From contig JAWQFJ010017324.1 in the NCBI GenBank assembly GCA_034096865.1, positions 20,001 to 30,000 on the forward strand: a DNA stretch of 10,000 nt, written 5' to 3'. Below, in pieces: positions 1-6,467 of the stretch. Position numbers and translations under genes: made by a program. Positions within the stretch are counted from its first letter, which is position 1; each line of letters opens with the position of its first letter. A model generated the notes under the pieces. It saw nothing but the letters and a program-made list of their open reading frames with translations, was not told the origin of the DNA and ran no database searches. The stretch comes from Theodoxus fluviatilis. Taxonomy: Eukaryota; Mollusca; Gastropoda; Cycloneritida; Neritidae.

Positions 1-349
1 CTCTCAGATGGAACGACGATCATGAAGAAGACCACGATGGTAACGATGATAAAGACGACAAATGAAGACAACAATGACGACAGCGACGTTGATGATGTCG
101 ATAATGATGATGATGATGACGACGACGACGATGATGACGATACTATTGATAATGACAACAACGACGACCAATATTAGAACAATGACAATATGAGCAGTTG
201 CTGCTGCTGGTTTTTATAAGAAAACCAATAAAGAAACTGTTGGAAAATACACGGACTAGACACAATATTTGGCATCTATCTCTCAGGAGGAAGGCAAAAC
301 TATAAACTGACATGGCCTCCTCTAATACTGGAGTTTCTTTCTTCTGAGC
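1..349. repeat. GAY-rich cryptic simple sequence and unremarkable intronic DNA
   Basis: Roughly positions 30-170 are an impure mix of GAT, GAC and AAC triplets, with the purest run at about 106-140. All three + frames are interrupted (for example TGA at 63), so it does not encode an acidic protein tract. From about 180 to 349 I see only AT-leaning sequence without a coding signal. The whole stretch is inferred to lie in the last intron of gene A, because the acceptor used by the exon at 1019 lies downstream. Confidence 0.6.
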
Positions 350-452
350 ACCTGTGGGATGGGGGTAAGAATAGACCCACCGCGTCTCCCTACGCAATTC
401 GTCAACTGCAAATATATGGGTAATTCGAGCTTCGAGTTGCTCTTACTCTAAC
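350..452 (+). repeat. SINE-like dispersed repeat, copy 1
   Basis: This is one of three diverged copies of the same element of about 105 bp in the window (also near 795 and 2964). The copies align end to end: a CCTGTGGGA-like start, the best conserved core ACCGCGTCTCCCTACG, an AATTCGT motif, and an end close to GTTGCTCTTACTCTAAC. This copy lacks a simple-repeat tail and instead leads into a 55-bp minisatellite. I see no clear Pol III A or B box, so the label SINE rests on size, dispersion and the simple-repeat tails of the other copies. Confidence 0.6.
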
Positions 453-480
453 CATCTTTATTGAGTTTCGCGGTCAATAG

Positions 481-795
481 CCTACATGGGTCTATTGGCA
501 TGAACCTTTATTCATCATCATCATCTCTATTTGTGCCTACATGGGTCTATTGGCATGAACCTTTATTCATCATCATCATCTCTATTTATGCCTACATGGG
601 TCTATTGGCATGAACCTTTATTCATCATCATCATCTCTATTTGTGCCTACATGGGTCTATTGGCATGAACCTTTATTCATCATCATCATCTCTATTTGTG
701 CCTACATGGGTCTATTGGCATGAACCTTTATTCATCATCATCATCTCTATTTGTGCCTACATGGGTCTATTGGCCATGAACCTTCATTCATCCCC
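481..795. repeat. 55-bp minisatellite, about 5.7 copies
   Basis: Units begin CCTACATGGGTCTATTGGCA at 481, 536, 591, 646, 701 and 756, an exact 55-bp period. Each unit contains a short ATC-triplet run. Copies are nearly identical: the second has ATG where the others have GTG just before the unit boundary, and the last partial copy carries an extra C in TTGGCC and then degrades into a C run. Such low divergence points to recent expansion or homogenisation. There are no unique spacers, so this is a tandem array and not a CRISPR. Confidence 0.95.
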
Positions 796-990
796 CCCTG
801 TGGGTTCTGGGTAAGAATTGACCCACCGCGTCTCCCTACGCGATTCGTAAGAGGCGAATAAATAGGGACACCGTGACTTGATTTGCGTTTACTCTATTCT
901 AGCGATTGTCGTGCTTAGTGGCTTTACATAGCCTTTAAAGGCTAATAGGCCATAAAACTCAATCCATCCATCCATCCATCCATCCTTCAT
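795..990 (+). repeat. SINE-like dispersed repeat, copy 2, with ATCC tail
   Basis: The body (795-903) aligns with the copies near 350 and 2964, including the core ACCGCGTCTCCCTACG. It continues through AATAGGCCATAAAAC into a perfect ATCC tetranucleotide run (about 962-985). The copy at 2964 shares the AGGCCATAA motif and a similar ATCC/ATTC tail, so the full element probably runs from the GTGGG start to the tetranucleotide tail. The tail lies some 30 bp upstream of the gene A exon acceptor. Confidence 0.65.
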
Positions 991-1018
991 TCATCATCTT
1001 CATTTATCTTCTGAGCAG

Positions 1019-1233
1019 CAACGCCCAGCAAATTGACCGGTGGATCTGTGGCGGGCATTGTCATTGGCGCTGTCGTTGTCATCGTTCTTGCCCTGGGGGC
1101 CACGCTGTACTTCTGGCGACGCAAGCATCCTGCCTACAACCTGCCAGGGGGAGATGAGGGTTTTTCCAATGCCATCTACGATGCCTCGTCACAGGGGGTA
1201 AAGGTCGGCGTCAGCTCGACCACAGACGCTTGA
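1019..1233 (+). CDS. Gene A terminal coding exon: transmembrane helix and cytoplasmic tail of a type I membrane protein
   Basis: The reading frame is open from a splice acceptor (TTCTGAGCAG, ending at 1018, after a pyrimidine-rich tract) to TGA at 1231-1233. An in-frame TGA at 1012-1014 rules out much extension upstream. The exon starts in phase 1. It encodes a short polar lead, about 25 hydrophobic residues (GSVAGIVIGAVVVIVLALGA and onward to YFW), a stop-transfer RRKH and a tail of about 42 residues. Gly residues at every fourth position (GSVAGIVIG) form a small-residue packing motif often seen in helix dimers. The tail carries GFSNAIYDAS, related to the FxNPxY endocytosis or PTB-binding motif but with Ala in place of Pro. 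The N-terminal ectodomain exons lie upstream of the window, so the family cannot be named. The phase-1 entry fits extracellular-module genes such as the sushi gene downstream. Confidence 0.75.
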
Positions 1234-1289
1234 GAGATTCCGGAGAGAGAGACATGACGGAATTTCACCGGTAGCTCTGGTGGGGAAAG

Positions 1290-1490
1290 ATGCGCTGCAT
1301 TGTAACATCCAGAATGAGATGATGACAGACAGAAGTTAAAGGTTCTCTGCATTGTAACATTCAGATAGAGGATGATGGCATAATTTCATCCATTCATTTT
1401 GTAAGTTAAGGATGCATTGTGTTGTAAATTCCAGATATATCTGACAGGTTTGTCTTGGAGTTTTGGAAGTTAACGGTGCATTCCTTTGTA
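1290..1490 (+). repeat. Degenerate ~60-bp tandem repeat in the gene A 3'UTR
   Basis: A recurring pattern of GTTAA, a few bases, then TGCATTG...TGTAA recurs along this stretch. The GCATT blocks start at 1297, 1349, 1414 and 1478, and AGTTAA blocks precede the last three. The first two units share the block CTGCATTGTAACAT exactly. Divergence is high, so this is an old array. Confidence 0.6.
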
Positions 1491-1549
1491 AAATGAGTTT
1501 CTTGTGAGAGGTTGAATGTCTTCTTTGATGAACTGTTGAGTGTTTTGAT

Positions 1550-1613
1550 GGTGCGGTGAAAAACAAAACCAACACGCGCAGCAAGTGTGGCCATTGCGCC
1601 CTGATACGACGAC
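1550..1613. repeat. Short dispersed repeat, copy 1 (partner at 4325)
   Basis: GGTGCGGTGAAAAACAAAACC, followed by a CGCGCAGCAAGTG block and then ACGACGAC, matches 4325-4380 over about 60 bp with small gaps and substitutions. Orientation is the same in both places. It is either a small repeat family or a trace of an old local duplication. Confidence 0.6.
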
Positions 1614-2059
1614 ACGACTGCTGCCTAGCATGAAGAAACATAAACTAGTATCACGCTTGATGGTGAGTATATGGGATGAGTGGGGTGATGGGATGCAGGA
1701 AAGTTAACGTCAACGTGCATTATCTACGCAAAATAGTCTAGATAAAATGAAATTGAACGCTGTATTGTATTATGTGCGTGTGAAACTAATATGAGGTTGC
1801 CCCCCCAAAAAAAAACCATGACCACGTTCAAATGAAAACTTTTTTCTCTTCATGTTCATTTATTACATGATTATTGCGTTTGATATTTTCGATTATCAAA
1901 GAATTCTTCTCATACACACACATAGCAAAACGTGTTTTTGATTCAGAACCGTGACGAGTAGAAAATGCTGAAATGAGGAGTGAAGTAACTAAAAAAAATA
2001 ATCACGTGTGTAGACGTAATAAACGTCATTTGTTCTCATCTTTTGCATCTCTCCATTCC

Positions 2060-2086
2060 TCTCCCCCCCCTCCCCCACCCTATCTC

Positions 2087-2176
<90 letters not shown>
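2060..2176. repeat. C-rich tract and CT microsatellite
   Basis: Runs of C with occasional T and A (2060-2095) lead into a dinucleotide CT repeat (about 2096-2176), nearly pure with one CA interruption near 2126. Open frames across it are artefacts of dinucleotide periodicity. Confidence 0.97.
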
Positions 2177-2178
<2 letters not shown>

Positions 2179-2526
2179 CTTCATTTTTTCTGTACCTCTT
2201 TGTTAAGTTGGTGGACTGTTTATTGCTACATTACTGCACTTTGTTGATGATACGCTGAGGGAGATAAACTGTTCCATTGGGTTACTCAAATTATAATTCG
2301 CTCATTGATATTCTGTCGACGCTTGCGTAAAAAAAATGTTTATGTTTAATCGTGTTCTTGTAACTTTGTTATTAAAAGCCTGCATGGCAGACGTTACATT
2401 GACAAAACTGAGGAGTGAACATATTTTCCAGCAGTTTTTCGCGACTTGTGCCTCTGAGAGTAATGTTAATGTACACCCACGTCACAGCCTTTGTTGCCAA
2501 TGTAATACTGTAAAATCTGTTTGAAT

Positions 2527-2532
2527 AATAAA
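2527..2532 (+). promoter_or_regulatory. Poly(A) signal AATAAA of gene A
   Basis: AATAAA sits in the context GAATAATAAAGC. GU-rich sequence starts about 50 bases downstream (TGCG and GT repeats, 2584-2648), which could act as the downstream element. It is the first canonical hexamer in this context after the stop codon. Cleavage would be expected near 2545-2560. Confidence 0.65.
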
Positions 2533-2583
2533 GCTTTGATATTTCAATCTTTTACTTTCTAGTCATGTTTCGCGTTTTGATTT

Positions 2584-2609
2584 TGCGTGCGTGCGTGCGT
2601 GCGTGCGTG

Positions 2610-2648
<39 letters not shown>
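2584..2648. repeat. TGCG tetranucleotide and GT dinucleotide microsatellite
   Basis: About 27 bases of TGCG repeats (2584-2610) are followed by CTA and then a GT run of about 36 bases (2613-2648). It lies just downstream of the gene A poly(A) signal. Confidence 0.97.
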
Positions 2649-2650
<2 letters not shown>

Positions 2651-2769
2651 ACCTCCTTTTCCTTATTTCCGTTTTTAGAATAACATCATATTAATGTTGA
2701 AAATTTCCCCCAGAAAAAGTGTCAACTGTCACTCAATTGGCGTGTGAGACGCACGAACTGACCTGGTGT

Positions 2770-2851
2770 GTCACGTGACCCGCCTCTCTCCATTGAGAAA
2801 CACGCGGCCTCTTTCTGGTGGTGGTGTGGGTTAAGTGGCGACACCGGAAGT
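2770..2851. promoter_or_regulatory. Possible regulatory patch: palindromic E-box and ETS-type site
   Basis: GTCACGTGAC at 2770-2779 is a perfect 10-bp palindrome that matches the bHLH-Zip (USF/TFEB type) site. ACCGGAAGT at 2843-2851 is the textbook ETS core. The surrounding 2650-2960 has no coding signal or recognised repeat. Both motifs are read directly, but their function is inference and no transcript start is assigned. Confidence 0.25.
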
Positions 2852-2963
2852 AGCAATTCAGCTGTTTTCCAGACCGCAACTCTCAAGGCGACCTCTGCTT
2901 CAGGCCTTTTTCACACTACAAGCATGCACATTTTCACGTGTTAAATTGTATAATCAGTCTTGC

Positions 2964-3262
2964 TCTCCCGTGGATTGGGGGAAAGAACAGATCTACCGCG
3001 TGTCCCTACGTAATTCGTAAGAGGCAAATATCATGTAAAATTCAGACCAGAGTTGCTCTTACTCTAACAAGTTCAATTGCTGTTCATGATTAATGGTCTC
3101 CAACTGCATACAAACAGGCAGGCCATAAGCCATGCATGCATTCATCCATTCATCCATCGTTTCATTCATCCATCCATTCACTCATCCATTCATTCACTCA
3201 TTCGTTCATTGATTAATTCATTCAGCCAGCCAGCCAGCCTTTCATTCGTCCATTCCTTCATC
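2964..3262 (+). repeat. SINE-like dispersed repeat, copy 3, with ATCC/ATTC tail
   Basis: The body (2964-3068) aligns with copies 1 and 2: CCCGTGGATTGGGGG start, core CTACCGCGTGTCCCTACG, AATTCGTAAGAGGC, and the GTTGCTCTTACTCTAAC end that exactly matches copy 1. After a unique middle part, AGGCCATAA recurs as in copy 2. A long imperfect tail of ATCC and ATTC tetranucleotides (about 3140-3262) closes it. The short open frame across the body comes from the repeat and is not a gene. Confidence 0.65.
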
Positions 3263-4324
3263 CAACCATCCTTTCGTTTATTCATGCCTTCATCCGTCTT
3301 GGCTGGGGCTTGTTATTTCCGAGACCACTCCATCGCCAAGGGCTGTGCGTGTTCCAGTTGATGAGGAGATATCAAGCGGATTTGACTCTGTGCTGTAATT
3401 TAACCGCAAGACGATTGCGACGATGACGACGACGATGACGACGATGAAATAACAACGATTTTTGTCGTCAAATGCATGAGGTTTATTTCAGATTCTTTTC
3501 GGTAGTTTTTCGCTACTGGTCACCACATTAGCCGCATGGTCAGAGCTTGACCGGCGGTCATTTGCGGCTAGTGGGTGTGGCCTATGAAGCTGCGCAGTTT
3601 GCCGACCAGTCTTTCAGCAAGGTGCTTAACCCTCGAAGTGCCGTGATAACCCCACACTCGCGGTGCACTGGCATCGACGGCAGACCAGTTCTGATGTGTG
3701 CTGTGTTTTCATTGGTTGATAGAAGTACGCTTTAACCAATAGAGAGTGACTTTGCGAAAATCTAACAGGCAGAGCCGGAGCCCAGTGGGCGAAAATGTGG
3801 ACTGTGGCACTGAATTTTTGGGCTGTAGCACCCCGAGGGTTAAGTGACGTTGCTTCTGCCCAGCAAGATAAAGGCGGGCACTTGTCTGGGATGAGACGGA
3901 CAATTGTGATAATTAACTTTGACGCGTTCATCCGCAGGCTGGTTGCTGCTCCCCAAGGGGTTGAGATGGTGTAGGAGTTACGTTAGGAGTGGCACGATGA
4001 CAACGGGGTAAAGGTGTACAGCTTCATCATATATCAATAACGGCACTTGACACTCGAAGTTGTCCATGCATGTGAACTCGGGAAGGAACAAAAGTTATTA
4101 AGAAGCGCCGTCTTTGAATATGCTACGCACACAAAACACAGAGTGCACCATGAGCAACAATGGCGGCGTGTGTGCATTTCAAAAGTGGTTTTTGCAAAGT
4201 TATCACTTCTTATAAAGTGGTTTCGTGCGACTTAATACGCAAACTGCAGGCGTTCAGACACACATGGCATGCAACTTTGCTGCAGAGTGCATGGCCATGT
4301 TGTAAAGTTTTGCTTGTTTCTTTC
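3263..4324. other. Intergenic stretch without a recognisable gene
   Basis: Contents include a GAC/GAT-rich run (about 3418-3447), an inverted-repeat cluster with GGTCA motifs (3517-3570), and an ATTGGTT...AACCAAT pair (3711-3740). There is also a 12-13-bp hairpin (4262-4300). Open frames here are short, lack splice or homology support, and do not resemble known proteins. Confidence 0.5.
3529..3570. repeat. Nested inverted repeat with GGTCA half-sites
   Basis: Outer arms TAGCCGCA (3529-3536) and TGCGGCTA (3563-3570) are perfect complements. Inside lies GGTCA-GAGCT-TGACC (3538-3552), an inverted repeat with a 5-bp spacer. Further TGGTCA (3517) and CGGTCA (3555) copies make four half-site-like motifs within 44 bp. 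Confidence 0.6.
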
Positions 4325-4380
4325 GGTGCGGTGAAAACAACACCAAAATCGCGCAGCAAGTGAGCGCTTGTTATGACGAC
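4325..4380. repeat. Short dispersed repeat, copy 2 (partner at 1550)
   Basis: GGTGCGGTGAAAACAACACC, then CGCGCAGCAAGTG, ending at GACGAC, matches the block at 1550-1613. It forms the 3' part of a short open frame (4160-4363), which argues that that frame is not a gene. Confidence 0.6.
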
Positions 4381-4689
4381 ATTAGCACAGAAAACATAAG
4401 ACGACGTCTTGTGTGACCTAGACTGGAGAATGACTGGAGCCTTGGGGCAGTTATGTTATCTCCATTTGAGTGCCCCGGTTTTCTTCGTAGCAATCATGTA
4501 AAATAGCAAAACGACAACATCACTAAACGCCACAGCAATCGTCAGTGATTACCTTATAGAAAGTTATAGACCTCAACTACAGACCTACTGTTGTCGAAGC
4601 ATTTGAATTAATTCCCTGTGAATCACTTACTCACCCAATTCTCTGAGCTACAAGTGGAGCAATAAGGGCTGACACAAATTCTCCAAGGT
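4381..4689. other. Intergenic, nothing recognised
   Basis: AT-leaning unique sequence with frequent stops in all frames. I see no repeat unit, RNA gene or promoter that can be supported. Confidence 0.5.
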
Positions 4690-4725
4690 GTCCAGCGGAG
4701 GCGAGCTTTCCAGGCCAAGGACGTG

Positions 4726-4895
4726 CAATCCAAAGCAATCCAAAGCAATCCAAAGCAATCCAAAGCAATCCAAAGCAATCCAAAGCAATCCAAAGCAATC
4801 CAAAGCAATCCAAAGCAATCCAAAGCAATCCAAAGCAATCCAAAGCAATCCAAAGCAATCCAAAGCAATCCAAAGCAATCCAAAGCAATCCAAAG
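4726..4895. repeat. Perfect 17-copy array of a 10-bp unit (CAATCCAAAG)
   Basis: Exactly 170 bases of CAATCCAAAG with no mismatch. Because 10 is not a multiple of 3, every + frame cycles through the same 10-residue peptide (NPKQSKAIQS), and every minus frame reads IALDCFGLLW, with no stops in any of the six frames. The resulting open frames on both strands are therefore mechanical. Perfect identity suggests very recent expansion. The array sits in the body of a putative tRNA-type SINE fragment. Confidence 0.98.
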
Positions 4896-4965
4896 GGCAA
4901 GCTAGAATCCAGATTCTCCCGTCCCAGGGATCGAACCACGGCACTGCGCCTCGCACTTAGTCAAA
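4896..4965 (-). repeat. tRNA-derived SINE fragment (Pol III B box) beside the 10-bp array
   Basis: On the minus strand GGTTCGATCCC (plus positions 4927-4937) matches the Pol III B-box consensus GWTCRANNC. The sequence just upstream on that strand (GACTAAGTGCGAGGCGCAG) is a plausible but weak A-box region. There is no intact cloverleaf, so it is not called a tRNA gene. The 10-bp array follows in the minus-strand direction and seems to have expanded inside the element. Confidence 0.4.
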
Positions 4966-5036
4966 CGTCAAAACTTGTTCGCCTAAATCCGCCTGTCAAA
5001 GGCGCGTACGAAGAGGTTGAGGAGTTTAGGACGAAT

Positions 5037-5676
5037 TTTTTTGGTTTTGGCACGTCGTGGACGTTCAACCAACACTCGCGCAGTCATGCAGAGGGGAACG
5101 TGCATCATAGATGTTCACCTTTTGGTTAGGTCTTGTTCGTCCGTCGAGTCGACGAGGACCACTCTAGTCATCTGGGGGTTTCTGGGACTGGCTCTGTTTG
5201 TGGGTGCGCACATGGCTGATGAGGCCGATCCTGGCACGGAAGGTTCTGGGACAAAATGGACACGGGACGAGTAGGACATCTCCAGGAGGGTTGATAGAAG
5301 GGGCCTTTCGGGCTTGTCTCTTCTTTTCTGCGGCGATGGTCCTGTTGGCTTCACATGTTTTGGCGTCTTTGTAGATGGAGGAGCGCCAGGTGGCTCTATT
5401 CACTGCGGAGTGTTCCCACGTGTCTGGGTTGATGGCAAACGCTTTCAGTGAGGCTTTCAGAGTATCTTTGAACCGTTTCTTCTGTCCACCGTGGGACCGC
5501 TGGCCATGCTGCAGCTCGCCGTAGAGGAGTTGTTTGGGCAGCCTCTCATCTGGCATACGTGCTACGTGCCCTGCCCAGCGAAGCTAGGACTGCATCAGGA
5601 TGATGCAAATGCTGGGGAGTCCTGCTCTGGCCAGTACTTCTGTATCTGGGACTTTGTCCTGTTCATCTTTTACAGT
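5037..5676 (-). mobile_element. LINE (non-LTR retrotransposon) 3' fragment: ORF2 C-terminus with C2H2 zinc finger and 3'UTR
   Basis: Minus-strand coding runs from about 5676 to the stop at 5164-5166. It ends in the layout typical of invertebrate endonuclease/reverse-transcriptase polyproteins: LRWAGHVARMPDERLPKQLL, YGEL, GGQKKRFKD, a WRSS-type segment, then a zinc finger C-x2-C-x12-H-x3-H (CPFC...HVRTH, about 5262-5200). The finger is intact. An in-frame TAG at 5586-5584 falls just before LRWAGHV, probably a Gln codon in the active element. The frame upstream still reads family-like sequence (DTEVLARAGLPSI), so this is a nonsense change and not a start. Positions 5163 to about 5037 appear to be 3'UTR. 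The catalytic domains are absent, so this is a 5'-truncated dead copy. The clade is not assigned with certainty. Confidence 0.9.
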
Positions 5677-5689
5677 CATACTCATTCAC

Positions 5690-6150
5690 GCACACACAGT
5701 GTTACAACACTTTGTACTGACACAGGGTAGACGCCGATTGGGAAATAGCAAGAAACTTCCTCCACCTTCCATCTTGTTCACACTATAAATCTTAAGGGCG
5801 TGTTCGGTGCTATTATAAAGTGATCCTTGTAATCATACAGGAGTCAATATCAAAATGTGGACAAAAATACTCACAGTGGTTGGTTTTGGAAACTGATCAA
5901 TTACAATAAATGATCGATTGGACGCTGTGTATGGTTATAGCAATCAATATTTGAAAACATTACTGGAAAGCCTTTTGGATTGCTTCTGATTGCTGTGGAA
6001 ACTTATCCATAATCCTAAGTAACCCGCTTCTGTTTTGGACTGGCCACCAAAATTTGTGCCAGGTCTTCCCTTCCTTCCTATGATGGTCCCTCTCTGAATC
6101 CATGTCACACAAATATGGCGGCCTCACAAACTTATATCATCTTAGTCTGT
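5690..6150. other. AT-rich intergenic DNA upstream of gene B
   Basis: Unique AT-rich sequence with stops in all frames. No repeat family, RNA gene or exon can be supported. It is the natural place for a gene B promoter or enhancer, but only the TATA-like run near 6158 is specific enough to list. Confidence 0.45.
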
Positions 6151-6156
6151 CACGAT

Positions 6157-6166
6157 TATTATATAT
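6157..6166 (+). promoter_or_regulatory. Candidate TATA-like element of gene B
   Basis: ATTATATATG lies about 190 bp upstream of the proposed start codon. If it is used, transcription would start near 6190, and from there to 6355 the leader contains no ATG. That is consistent with the ATG at 6356 being the first available. A CACGTG E-box overlaps the expected start region (6192-6197). The motif is short and AT-rich, so this is weak evidence. Confidence 0.25.
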
Positions 6167-6355
6167 GGACTAAGTTATACACATTTCTAGTCACGTGCAA
6201 AGCCCCCCTTGGCCGCCCGGCTTGAAATCCAGGGCTGTGAAGGAAGTTCCTGATTGTAAGTTGTGTGAACGCGGCTTTGCTACTCGGATCCACGGGAAAT
6301 ACCTTCCACGCTTGTGGAAATATCTCAGTGAAGGCAGCAGGGACACTTTGTCGCC

Positions 6356-6467
6356 ATGCTTGCAGAATGGATGCTCACAGATTACGTGCGTACGCGTCTA
6401 GCTCATCTGGTATTCATACTGCTGTTGCTCAACAAACATGCTGAGAGTTTCGACTTCGTCTACAAAG
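6356..6467 (+). CDS. Gene B candidate first coding exon: signal peptide
   Basis: ATG at 6356 has G at -3 and opens a frame of 37 residues that stops at a splice donor (TACAAAG|GTGGGT, GT at 6468-6469). The peptide has basic residues (VRTR, residues 11-14), a hydrophobic core (LAHLVFILLLL, residues 15-25) and a polar NKHAES end. This is a good signal-peptide layout, with cleavage plausible after Ser31 (A-E-S). A second Met at residue 6 would keep the signal. The donor leaves one base of a codon (phase 1), exactly what the sushi exon at 8147 needs: G plus AG gives Glu. It would join SFDFVYK to [10 protein letters not shown] without a stop. The start and exon are inferred. A hidden 5'UTR intron (a GTAAGT at 6257) or an unrelated first exon remain possible. 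Confidence 0.55.

Larger units (their letters stand above)
1234..2550 (+). other. Gene A 3' untranslated region
   Basis: No convincing coding sequence follows the TGA at 1231. The next plausible end signal is AATAAA at 2527. The region contains a degenerate internal repeat of 52-65 bp spacing (about 1290-1490), a short dispersed repeat (1550-1613), a C-rich then CT microsatellite (about 2060-2176), and otherwise AT-rich sequence. It is called UTR by inference from the exon and the poly(A) signal. An additional 3'UTR intron cannot be excluded. Confidence 0.55.

Noticed and set aside
30..170. Acidic Asp-rich coding tract from GAT/GAC triplets
   Set aside because: Stops interrupt the frames and the run is impure. 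It behaves as cryptic simple sequence.
481..795. Possible CRISPR array
   Set aside because: The 55-bp units are contiguous without unique spacers, and the surroundings are eukaryotic.
2835..3020. A 61-codon frame ending in DWGKEQIYRVSLRNS
   Set aside because: Its 3' half is the SINE-like repeat that also occurs at 350 and 795, and its start is not ATG.
4160..4363. A 67-codon frame with a good ATG context (ACAATGGCG)
   Set aside because: The C-terminal part falls in a dispersed repeat shared with 1550-1613, and there is no recognisable domain or splice support.
4927..4937. A tRNA gene around the GGTTCGATCCC motif
   Set aside because: No cloverleaf with acceptor and anticodon stems can be built around it. 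It is better explained as a SINE B box.
4688..4960. NPKQSKAIQS repeat protein on + and IALDCFGLLW protein on minus
   Set aside because: A stop-free 10-bp repeat opens all six frames automatically. There is no start context, splice site or flanking domain to support coding.
5017..5274. An 85-codon + strand frame with a hydrophobic stretch
   Set aside because: It is antisense to the C-terminus and 3'UTR of the minus-strand LINE.
2003..6197. Five CACGTG hexamers as a coordinated E-box system
   Set aside because: About two to three are expected by chance in 10 kb, so five scattered sites are not compelling. Only the full palindrome at 2770 was kept.
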